From the NCBI GenBank assembly GCA_030847615.1, contig JAUMIR010000005.1:242954645-243018644 (forward strand): a stretch of 64,000 bases of DNA, in the 5' to 3' direction. The number at the start of each line of letters is the position of its first letter. The stretch's first letter is position 1. The translations under genes were made by a program, and so were the position numbers. This document shows positions 12,505 through 22,600 of this stretch, in pieces. The notes beneath the pieces were generated by a model. The model saw only the letters and a list, made by a program, of their open reading frames with translations. It did not search any database and was not told the origin of the DNA. Origin of the DNA: Gambelia wislizenii (lineage: Eukaryota; Chordata; Lepidosauria; Squamata; Crotaphytidae).

Positions 12505-12620
12505 AGGGTAAATTCCAATATTGTTGGACTGATACTCCCATCAGCCCTAGTCGACATAGCCAATGGTGAGGAATGCTAGAAGTTGCAAGTCCAATAACAT
12601 GCGGAGGGCCACACCAATCA
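12505..12620. mobile_element. Foldback MITE, family B
   Basis: GTTGGACTGATACTCCCATC at the left pairs with AGTTGCAAGTCCAATAACAT at the right, followed by GGAGGGCCACA, the usual outer end of this family. An adjacent 30-bp duplication (GAGAGAAACAGAATAGGGT twice, 12459-12509) lies just upstream. Confidence 0.7.
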
Positions 12621-12669
12621 CATAAAATTGCAAACATTAACATCCCAATAAGATACCTGAAAATACCTA

Positions 12670-12765
12670 AAAATATTGGATTGTTTCCTATTGTGTATTC
12701 CTGCAGGGCTGGGGGTTGGACTAGATGGCCCTTGTGGTCTCTTCCAAACCTGTGATTCTGTGTCC
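12670..12765 (+). mobile_element. CR1 3' terminus
   Basis: Contains GGGTTGGACTAGATGGCCC and ends near TGTGATTCTGTG, the typical CR1 end. Very 5'-truncated (about 95 bp). Confidence 0.8.
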
Positions 12766-13549
12766 ACCCGCCATCAGAAAGAACACTGTGAATGGAATTC
12801 ATTTCCCCTCCATACAGCCATCACATCTGCTCTGTGGGGCTGGGGGATCCTCCAGAGAAGACTGGGCTGCAGGAAGAAAAAGGAAGGGAAAGTTGTATCA
12901 CACAAACTGAACTCTATATCCAATATAGCACATTGTTAGCACCTTTTGACTGTGCACTCCAGAAATCTTGTTTTCATGGTCATCCTAAAAGAGATCCTTG
13001 AGAGGACCTGACAACGCTTCGGTGGGGTAGCATTTCAAAACCAAGGAGCTACTTTGGTTTTGAAATGCAGGCCAACCTAGCACCAGTTGGATCATGGAGA
13101 AGATCCTCATGAAGATAATTCATTGCATGAGGGCACATGCGAGAGGAAATACTCCCATCAGATCTAGCTGTCCCTCACTGTCCATGTAACATGCATGTAC
13201 ATTTGATGATACAAGAAGTCTTTCCCTATATAGAGTTCCTTCTTATTTTAAGGAAATGGTACAGATAATATCTATAATGTCATTATTATGAAAAACTGGT
13301 AGTCTTGTATAAAAATGAAAAGTTTTGACTTCACAGTTTTACAAGCCATCAGTGACCAAGAGAGCAGATAACTATTTCCACTTCAACAGTACTGTAATTT
13401 TAAGTAAAATTGGGCAGTGACTGAAATGATCATGTTAAGAGTTTCCAAGCAGTGATTTCACAAGCAATCAATGACCTCATATTCTTGCAAACCCACTAGA
13501 GTTGCTAAGAGTGGAAACTGGAAATGGCTCTTGTACCTTTAGTTGTTAC
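12766..13549. other. Intergenic stretch with no recognised feature
   Basis: No coding exon, tRNA-like sequence or known repeat was seen. A short direct/inverted motif with GGTTTTGAAATGC occurs near 13032-13068. Confidence 0.5.
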
Positions 13550-13629
13550 GTAGAAGCAGGAATTTCAGTAGGTGTTGCTTGTTACCTGGTTGCATGATGA
13601 GTAACATCTGCTGAAATTCCCTCTTCTAC
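13550..13629. mobile_element. Foldback element, family C, copy 1
   Basis: 80 bp with imperfect inverted ends (GTAGAAGCAGGAATTTCAG and the complement of CTGAAATTCCCTCTTCTAC) around a centre GTTACCTGGTTGCATGA. A second copy in the opposite orientation of its centre lies at 63396-63474. Confidence 0.8.
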
Positions 13630-13827
13630 AGAACCATTCAAGGTCTAGAAACCATCTCAGTTGTGGCAACCCTGCCTCCCACGTTCTTAGTAAAATGATA
13701 TGAATGGACCAGAGGCATGGCTTGTTAGAGCCACTGCAACCCACAGAATTCTGTAGGTTACAGGTGAAGAAGATGCCCATCAGCAATCCACAGCAGCCTT
13801 CCTTACATTTGCTGGGGTATGTACAGC

Positions 13828-14315
13828 TAGGGTTGCCAGATCAGAAGCATCCTAGACCATGAGATTTCAAGGCCAAAACCTGAGGCATAGGAACAACCCC
13901 TTGGTGATGTCAAAAGAGGCAGGCCCTAGTGATATCATTAAGCATGATACATTAAGCATCAAACACAGTTGCTCAAACATGCTTTTCACATTAAAAAAAC
14001 AAGTTTTAACAAATGACAAAATGGTTTGAAATTGTGTTTTCCAACTTTTAGAGTGAACTGGAAAAAAACCAGGAACTATTCCTAGGAGGCCTCTAGGAGG
14101 GTAGACCTTGACATGGTTTAGGGCTATTCAGCATATTTTACTGCAGCCCTGGCTACAAGGTGTTGATCTTCTGCTCCAAGTAGGGTTGTCAAGTCAGGAG
14201 CATCCCAGGTCCAAACAGCTAGGGATGATTCCTGATTATGTCACATGGGGTTAGGCCCCAGTGATGTCATGGGGTGGGCTCTGGTGATGTAATTAAGCAT
14301 GGGGAGATGCGGATC
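13828..14315 (+). repeat. Two copies of a ~130-bp dispersed repeat
   Basis: 13828-13960 and 14180-14310 share the order: AGGGTTG(C/T)CA, GGAGCATCC-like block, GGCCCCAGTGATGTCAT-like block, then AATTAAGCATG. The second copy contains the GTGATGTCA motif twice. Family not recognised. Confidence 0.6.
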
Positions 14316-14754
14316 AGTTAGTGGCCAAGAGAAGATTCTCTTCTTACTATTTGCTGTTGCAGGAGGAAACACCCACCTGGGAACACTTTGCGGATGATGG
14401 CCTAGAATCTATTTGCAGCCCTGGCTAAAAATACTGGGCAACCTCATGAAGGCTCCATGAAATTTTACACAAGTGAAAGACTGGAGTAAAGGGAAGGCCC
14501 TGGTCCCATGTCTTCTCTCCATCTCTCACTTCTCTCTCTTTCTCCTCCCCTGGAACTGTTGCCTTACTCCAGACAACACTCTTCTCCCTCCACCTCCAGT
14601 AATCAGTGCTGCCACCAGAGTAGGACTCTGAGGCATAGGACTTGGGTTCCATTTCACAGAATGGGTCAGAAAAGCCCCAAACCACAGCAGGGCTGGCTTA
14701 CCAGACTGAAGGCAATGAAATAATGCACATGGCCATCTAAAACAACTTTCCTAA

Positions 14755-14872
14755 TTTGATGCAGTCCAGATGTTAGGGGTTAGTCTTCCATTAGTCCCAG
14801 CCAGTATAGCAGAAGGTCAGGGTGTTGGGAGTTGTAGTTGCAAACACCTAGAGGGCATCACACCTACAGACC
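14755..14872. mobile_element. Foldback MITE, family B
   Basis: GCAGTCCAGATGTTAGGGGT on the left and GGGAGTTGTAGTTGCAAACA on the right around a GCCAGTATAGCAGAAGGTCA centre. Confidence 0.6.
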
Positions 14873-15350
14873 TGATTGAAAGAGCTCTGCTTCCCCCCCC
14901 CTCAGTAAACAAGATCAGAGTATTTAACTACACCACTGCCAACAACTCCTTTGGTTGCTCTTCCTCCTCCTCCAAATCTGTTAGGCACTAGCTCCATTTT
15001 TTCATTCTGTCTTCATTCCTATATTCTTTTGGATACAGCCATTGCCATCACCATTACACTCTCCATCTCACATCTTCCTGCCTTCTACCATTCCCTGCTA
15101 GAACACTTTACAAGGCAAAGATGAATGGAAGTCATTTCCTTATACTGACAAACACAAAAAGCCACCCCCAGGGCCACTGCCAGCCTCTCACTATGCTGTG
15201 ACCCCTCCCCATCAAAGGAAATATAGCTTGGGAAGGGGTTCAGAAATCTGTCAGAGTTTGTGATGGAACCCCTCTCCAGGCTGGCCTGGCAGTTTCAACC
15301 CTTGGCTCCTTTCACTCATTTGCTCTTCTACCCTCAAGATCCCTTCCTGG
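14873..15350. other. Intergenic stretch with no recognised feature
   Basis: Pyrimidine-rich, unremarkable. No exon or repeat family seen. Confidence 0.5.
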
Positions 15351-15840
15351 ATCTGGTACTCAGGCCTCAAGGTGACCCCGGTTAGATTCAATGTGGTAAG
15401 TGTGACCAATCTTATCAGTTCTTAAATAGAACAGTCTGACACAGATTTAGAAAATAGAACAAGTAAAGATTTATTATATCTCTGGCTTTTCTTCGCAAAC
15501 GAAGATTCAGGAAGGACTCATCCCGCGCTTTCTGCAAGCGCGCTGATGACTAAAAAGGCCAATCCGAGATAAACAAGTCCGGTTGCAAAAAGCACAGCAG
15601 AAGGTCTCCTTGGGTGATGTTTTTGGGTTGTGATTCTTTCTGCGTTGTCGTTTCTCTTCAAGACTTGCAAGCTGACCCTGTAGAGAAAGACAAATTTATT
15701 ATATAACACATAATTTAATCAAGAAATCCTTGAACCTCTTCATACACAGCTCCCCAAAGCCTATTTAGATATCCCCCCCCCCCATCTCTGACTGCCCTAA
15801 CTCTATTCCCTCTTTTCCCTATCTGACTCTTTTCACAGAC
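15350..15840 (-). mobile_element. LTR-like dispersed repeat (interrupted), copy 1
   Basis: 15350-15479 and 15693-15760 match a second copy at about 45000-45185: GGTACTCAGG/GGTACTTGGG, CAGGGTGAC, an AACAGTCTGACA/AACAGTCAGACA block, then GTAAAGATTT(A/G)TTAT. Read on the minus strand it carries AATAAATC, which could be a polyadenylation signal of an LTR. Copy 1 is split by the zinc-finger LINE fragment at 15480-15692; copy 2 is not. Confidence 0.55.
15480..15692 (-). mobile_element. 3' end of a non-LTR retrotransposon with C-terminal zinc finger
   Basis: On the minus strand one frame reads a basic stretch (EEKRQRRKNHN) followed by a C2H2-type finger, CAFCNRTCLSRIGLFSHQR, then a stop at 15507-15509 and a 3' UTR of under 30 bases ending in a small hairpin (TTCG TTTG CGAA). 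This finger is typical of the C-terminus of a class of LINEs in many animals. A 12-bp duplication (GATTTATTATAT at 15468-15479, AATTTATTATAT at 15693-15704) flanks it. 5'-truncated. Confidence 0.8.
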
Positions 15841-15852
15841 AAACTTGTAGTT

Positions 15853-16228
15853 CAGTGGTTCTTTAACCTGGGGTCTGTGGACGCCCAGGGGGCCACAAAG
15901 TCCTCACAGGGGGTCCACAATGGCTTGAAGGCTGCTTGGCCCACCTCCTGCCTGAAGTAGAGTGGCCATGTGGCAGGAACCAATGGCTTGGCCTGCACAT
16001 TGCCATTCAATCTGCTTCAGCCACAAACTTGCAGGAAGAAACAGAAGAAAAGTCTTCCCTCCCTCTCCAGTGCCTCTGAGGGATGGTTTAACAGATGGTG
16101 TAATTGTATCATCATCATCAGGTATTATTATCATTAGGGTTTGAAATCTTTAGTTGAGTCTTGGGGGACCATGGCAACAAAAGATATTTAAAGGGGGTCC
16201 CTGGTAAAGAAAAGGTTAGGAGCCACTG
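15853..16228. mobile_element. hAT-type nonautonomous DNA transposon
   Basis: Ends CAGTGGTTCTTTAACCTGG and AGGTTAGGAGCCACTG form imperfect terminal inverted repeats typical of hAT elements of the 'CAGTGGTTCTCAACCTG' group. Flanking 8-mers match at 5 of 8 positions. No transposase frame. Confidence 0.75.
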
Positions 16229-16603
16229 GTCTAATTTCTATCCACCCCCATAACCCCACCTTCACAGCACTTCCTGAGCTGTGATTGGCTGCTCTAACCA
16301 GGCTTGCCCAATTTCTCTCTTCACAGAGCCCCACTCCTTCCCAGAGTACAGGATATAGCTATTTAAATCAGTTTAAGTGGATGGCACCTGTCTGCCTTGA
16401 CTTCATCAATAACCTTGCTAGGGAAGCCTTCTTTATTAGAAGTGGGGAAAACAGTGTCAGCAAGCCATTTCTCTTTCTCTTATGTTCAACCGTATCAGGA
16501 TAAAGTAAAACCTACTTTTGAATATTTGGTTCTGCTTTTTCCTTTGCTCCCTATTGCAGAGTGAGAAAGTAGTTTGGCATTAAAGCTTTGTATTGCATGA
16601 GCC

Positions 16604-16655
16604 ATGGGGATACTGCTGTGGCTCCTCTTTCCTGTATGTTTCATCGGTCAATATG
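16604..16655 (+). CDS. OVCH1: OVCH1 exon 1, signal peptide
   Basis: Encodes [17 protein letters not shown], a typical hydrophobic signal sequence, ending in phase 1 before a strong donor GTAAGT at 16656. The ATG has a good context (GAGCCATGG). Another ATG 7 bases upstream (16597) is in a different frame, has a weaker context and runs to a stop inside the intron. No clear TATA box; CTATTGCAG at 16551-16559 could be an acceptor for a noncoding first exon. Confidence 0.75.
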
Positions 16656-19600
16656 GTAAGTAGTGTATTCCATAGTCTCCAACTGTCCCAGTTAATCCTT
16701 TCCCATTCTGCCGTTCCAGTTGCTTTGAAAATGTCCCAGTTTCTCTCTCTTCCTCTGACTTTCCCCCTTTGCCCTTAGCTTACTTCTGCTGGTGCAAACA
16801 GAGTTCAAAATGCACAAGTAGTTTGGACTCAGTGAATTCATTATGGGGAAGGGGAGGGGAGGGGAGGGGAGGGGAGGAGGTGGAATCGTGTCCTTCGCAG
16901 CAGACTCAGGCAAAAGCAAGCTGCTGCAGCCTGTCCTAGTTTGTGTGTTCTTCCTCATTAAGAACTTTTGCCATCTTCACCACTTTCTGATATTGCTGGC
17001 CACATATGTCCTGGTTTTCAACAGAAATGTTGGGGGGTCTAGTATTTAGGGACCCCAAAATGGGATTGGAGAACAGTATTCATTTTAGGCTAGTGAGTGA
17101 ACTGGTAGGTAGTTTGTTATTATTTTGTATTACTGGTACAATGAGGAAGCAGCAAGCCTGGCTTTCTAAAACGTTTGAATGAAACTGTGCCATGTCAGCA
17201 AAAGAAAGGGCTGTATTTAAAAGACCTTTTTGAAGCTTTCATGTAGACTGCAGAGCTTATGAAAACTACTTTTCTGCCCTACACCTCTGGCGCTCCTCCA
17301 GTTGTTCAGCAACCTGAAGTGTTCTGGGAGTAGCAGTGGGGGGGGGAATCTAGTAGCCTACTGGCTCAGACTGTCACTGAGCCTACAATTTTATTCATGC
17401 TTACCTGTGAATAACCCCTACTGAACACAGGGACTTACTTCTGAATAAACATGCCTAGATAATAGGTTGCTACATGCATTTGGTCTGTGCCTTTAACTGT
17501 AGCCCAAATAATTGGAATTAAATCATTTATTTGGGTTTTCTCATCCTCCTATCTCTATTGCAGTTCACCTGTTAGACCTCTGCATATGAGACTGTTGTTC
17601 ACACTATAAAATACAGTGTAGTGAAATAGTTAAATTTTTAGACTAGGACTTGGCAATACAGGTTGGAATTCAGTGAATAAAATTTGGCTGGTCATATTTT
17701 TTGCCCCCCCCCCCCAAAAAAAGCCTTTTTTTTTTTTTTGAGCTGAATACCAATTTAAAGCAGTACTACTCAATATTTGTCCTTGGCCTGATGCTGGTGT
17801 TGAAGAATTCAAAGGGAAAGATTGGGGCTTCCTTTGAGCAGTGGCCAGTCATGTTGGAAATGTATTTATTTTGATCAGACTAAAAAGTTGGAGAGTGTAA
17901 GGCAGACTGATTAAAAACCCTAGTTGTTACTAGTTTCCCTTAAAGAGATGCTATGTTTTGCAGCTGTTTGGGGTTTAGGAACAGGCAAATTGAGGAGCAG
18001 AGAAGATTTGTTGCAGTCAACTCAACAGAGGAGCCAGATGCTTGCAAGCTTTGCTGCTTCTAAAACACAGGACTTTGAGAAGCCAGACTCAGGTAATGTT
18101 TTCCTTCCTTGACTCCCCCACTCATCCACAATTATACTTAGGTAGAAAGTCAGTGGATTTGGTAACTTTGCAAACAAGGAGCAACTCAAGGTCCTGTAAT
18201 TCATCTCTTAAAAGAATGGGAGTGAAGCAGTTAACAACCTGCTAGGTAAGAACTGTAGCCCAACAACATCAGGTTGTTCTTTCAGTCGACATCCACAAAG
18301 AACAACCTGTTGTTGTTGGGCTAGAGTTCTCATCAGACCCAACCAGCATGGCCAACTCTAGGTAGCTGGAACTGTTGCCCAACAACGTTTAAGTAACTCA
18401 GGGCTAGGAAATCTTGGGTTAGGGCATTGGGGCTAAGTATCATAAGGTTCAGTTCCACCAAGGCCAGGGGTTACTGGCTTCAGCTGCTATCTCTTGAACT
18501 CAGCTGCCTCACAGGGTTGTGTGAGGACAGAATGGTGGAGAGAAGGTATAAGAACCATATAAAGGTATCTTGAGCTCTGTGGAGAGAATATGGGACATAA
18601 ATCAAGCTGTACCCTTTGAAATGTCCCTCTCTTCATCATTGTGAAAGAGAGCCAGTATAGTACAGTGATTTGAATTGAGACTTGGGAAGTCCAGGTTCAA
18701 AGCCCCACTGAGCCATGAAACTCACTTGGAGTGTATTAAACACTGCACAGTTACAGAAGTCTGATACCACTTTAATTGCTGTGGCTCTTTCTGGTGGAAT
18801 CTTTGTATTTGTAGTTTGGTGAGATTCATTTGACTTCTCTGCTGGAGAATCTTAGACCACTCCCCTGCACTGCAGCTCTCTAGTAGAGAACTTGAAGCAT
18901 CTTACCAAATGTCAGACCCCTGGATTCCATGGGATGTAGTCATGGCAATGAAAGCAGTATCAAAGTGATATGATCGTGCAGTGTGGATATACCCACAACT
19001 CTGGCCAGACTTACCTCACAGGGTTGTCATGAAAATGAAGTGGGGCCGAAAAAAAGTTATGTGCATCATATGCTTGAGCTCATTGGAGAGGTGGCCCATA
19101 AATGTAATAAAAAGGAGTTCTGGCTTTAGCATCTAGCAGTCTTTCCCTTGTGTATGTTATCTTGTCTTTCTCTTAAGAAAAAAAATCTCTCAAACATGAT
19201 GCTGATGATACTGGCATGACCTTTTGCCCCTGTGAGCAGAGGATGAAAAAATTACTTTTGGGGGCTATAACTCCTGGAATTCTTCAATCAGCATAACCAG
19301 TGGTCATGTTGGTTTTGGGATTCTGGCAGTAGTAGTCTATCTAAAAAAGTAACTTTTCCATGCTCTACTCCTCATCCATTAGCTGGAGGCTAGCTCCTTA
19401 TATACCATGATATCTTTATTCATCAGTATCCTATCTTCTGTATTCAACAGCAGATACATTGGCAAGTTCACAATAGAGTACTATTTTTGGGAGGTGATGG
19501 TCCTCCATCCTAGAAACGTGCCCTGCCCAGCACAGCTGTGTTCTCAATATCATGGCCTCAATGCTGGTGTTCCCTGTTTGCTCAAGGACAGCAACATTCG

Positions 19601-22600
19601 TCACATAGTCAGTCCAGTGTATATTTAGGATTGTGCGTATACAGCGCTGATGAAAGCGTTCGAGGAGTCATAAGTGGTGGCGATAGGTGACCCATGTTTC
19701 AGACCCATAAAGGAGAATAGACAGGCCTTTTTAGTCATCAGCGCGCTTGCAGAAAGTGCGGGACGAGTCCTTCCTGAATCTTCGTTTACGAAGAAAAGCC
19801 AGAGAGAAAGAGACATTGGCAAGTATCTTCATTAGTATTTCTTAACCTTCTATGAATTTATTGTTTAAATGTTCTACAGTTTCATTGTGCATTCTCAAGA
19901 CACACCAGCCGTGCTAGGAAACCTACTCAGTTGTAGAAATCAACCTTTTAAAGTAACTGCCAGCAGAGGTCATGACTCAGTTGAGCTAGAATTGAATTAC
20001 GTTGGCCACTAGTTCACTGAAGAAGGCAAGGTTGTCTCAATAGGACTGTATTTTGAATAAGTAAAAAGGCTGAGCAAGCAGTTAATATAGGAAGTTTCTT
20101 TGCACCAGGTCAGACTTTTTGTCCATCTTGATCCATACTGTCTACTCATGGCTCCTCCACTCTGACCAAAAGCCTCAAAATTTGGCAGGAATTATAGCTG
20201 TAGTTACTGTGTTTTGGGGAAGAGGGTGCTACCCATGTGGTGATCTTCTTGTCAAAGTATTTTTCTTGAAATTTCCAGTATTATCAGCTAGTTAAAAGCC
20301 CATTGCAAGACTATTCTTTTTTTAAGGTCCAAGGAGTTTCCAAGACAGGGTGAGATAAATGGCGTATTTGGAATGAGAGTATTTAGAGCAGAGCAGGAAA
20401 AAAATAGAAGGCCATGGTGGTGAATTAAGAATCCAACTTTATTGAAAGAAATGTTTCTGCCCCACACCTTGACAGATTAGAATCTGAACATAGTGGGGGC
20501 ACTGAGTTTAGCAGTCATAGACCCTAATATAGCATCTTAAAACATGTTCTTGTGTTCATTTGCATGTGTTGGGGTAACTTTCCACCCAGCCAACATTTGT
20601 AGAAGATATTTTGGTTATCTTTCCAGGTCAGGTGTCTAAATCTGCTGTCTATAGCCTCCTTCCATGTAAACAACCCACTCCTCATTCCTCACCATCAGAA
20701 AACCCTTAATAATCATGTGTCAGGGAGGAAATAAAAATGCTGGGTGTAATTTCTGCTGTGTTTGCTTATTTTTCAAGGGAACCCATTCCCACACCACAGC
20801 TTAATGATCCTGCAAGTGCCACAGAGGTTTTCCACTGACCAGCCTTCCTTCATTACATTTCTAACTGAATGTCTCTTTCTTTTGTGGTTTTAGTGTTGAA
20901 GTGGTATAACAGTTTAGTACTATAACTATCAAAAATGTGTGAGACAGGAAATGTGGATATTGGGAGAAGAGCATGGGGAAGTTGTTTTTAAGTTGATGGA
21001 GGGGATGGTGGGATGTGTGTGGAAGGTGTGGAGGGAAACTACATCCACACTACAACTTTTAACCACCATCGCACCGTGGGAGAAAAGAGTGGTTAAAAAG
21101 ATACATGCAGATTGGAGTTACCACTAAACTCTGCTATAACCACCAAGAAATCAGGACCAAAACTCAGTATATCTTGGGCAAGATTGGGTGTGGGTGTGGA
21201 AACAATTGTTATAAGAGGTGAAATCCTAGGAGGGAAAGCTCTGACATTTACTGGAGTTATTGTGCAACCTAGAGGAGCCCTGGCAATGGTTCTATGGTGT
21301 CTCTTGACTATCGCCTGATCCTTTTAACTAGAGACTCTGGGTGTTGAGACTTCTACAAGGAAAGAATATAGTCCACATCTGAGCTATGGGGAACCTCAGG
21401 CCTTGGGGCCAAATCTGGTCCTCCAGGGGTCCACATCCAGTTCTCCGATGGGCACAGCTCTTTTCCTAAAACACCATTGGGAAGGGTTTTTGTCTTGTAC
21501 AAGCTCCCCCCAACAAACGTTCTAATGGGTTCGTGTTAGGGTTTAGCTACTGACAATAAGAGCTTTAAATTAAAATATGCTGGGGGTTTTATTCCAGCCT
21601 TTTAACCTTTGGTACAACCCGCTATTGGAATGTAGCCCCCCAAACTTCTATAGAATTGAATTTGGTCCTTGGGTTAAAAACAAGTTTCCCATCTTTGTCC
21701 TAAAAGGCAGAAGGCTTGGGGGGATACTATAAATTATGAGTTTCTCAAAACTGTGTTGGAGACATATTTCAATGTTCCCATCCTATGCCTTTTGGCTAAT
21801 AAAGACTGAAGATGTGCCAGTTTTTCTTTATACCATTGCCTTGTCTGAGGCCTTTTGCAGTAGGCGAAATATACTGTATTACATTTAGTCTGCTGCAGTC
21901 AAGTCCTAAAGAAGTTTAGCTAGAAAGAAGGCCCCAAATAGACTTGCTCCCAGATAGAACTGGACAGCACTGATGTTTTGAAACCTTAATTTGGTAACTG
22001 TTTTGCTTTTTATAGAACTGAAATGTGGAGTCCGTACCCTAGATCTCGAGGACCAGGAAGATAATTGGCACCCTGAGATTTTTTCAAGAATTATTGGAGG
22101 GCAAACGTCTGTGCCTGGTGGACAACCTTGGCAGGTCTGAACTAAAAATGCATTTGTCAGAAGGAGATCTATGCAAAGCTGGGCAAAGTTACTTTTTTGG
22201 ACCATAGCTCCCAGAATCTGCTATCTGGCTGCCTGTCAATGGGATTCTGGGAGTTGTAGTCCAAAAAATGTCATATGTCATCATAAACTTTATTGTATAT
22301 AGCCAGTGGCCTTTACAATGTATATAAAAGGAAAAACCATGAATAAAATTGACAATAAAATATGAAAATGTTATACATAGCATTAAAACTTTTTAACAAT
22401 CCCTGTAAAAACATCAAAAAGAATAAAAATCTATTTTATAATACAATATGTTCCTTGATAAAGCAAGCACGTAATTTCTTAGCTGCCAGTGCAAAATGCG
22501 CTACTGAGTATGTGACAAATAGGTTTGTATCAGCTAGCCATGCCACAACTACTTTCTGAGATGAGCAGTCTGTATATAGCTGAACAACAAAACACAGAGG

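Noticed and set aside
12428..12802. 124-codon minus-strand ORF
   Set aside because: Built from a family B MITE, a CR1 terminus and a local duplication; no coding signal.
15518..15709. A 63-codon minus-strand ORF with a hydrophobic stretch that looks like a small membrane protein
   Set aside because: It is the wrong frame of the zinc-finger LINE; the neighbouring frame gives the CxxC...H finger.
16843..16880. (GGGGA)n run as an OVCH1 promoter or G-quadruplex element
   Set aside because: It lies inside the family E repeat, downstream of exon 1; the other copy of the family lacks it. Best read as simple repeat expansion.
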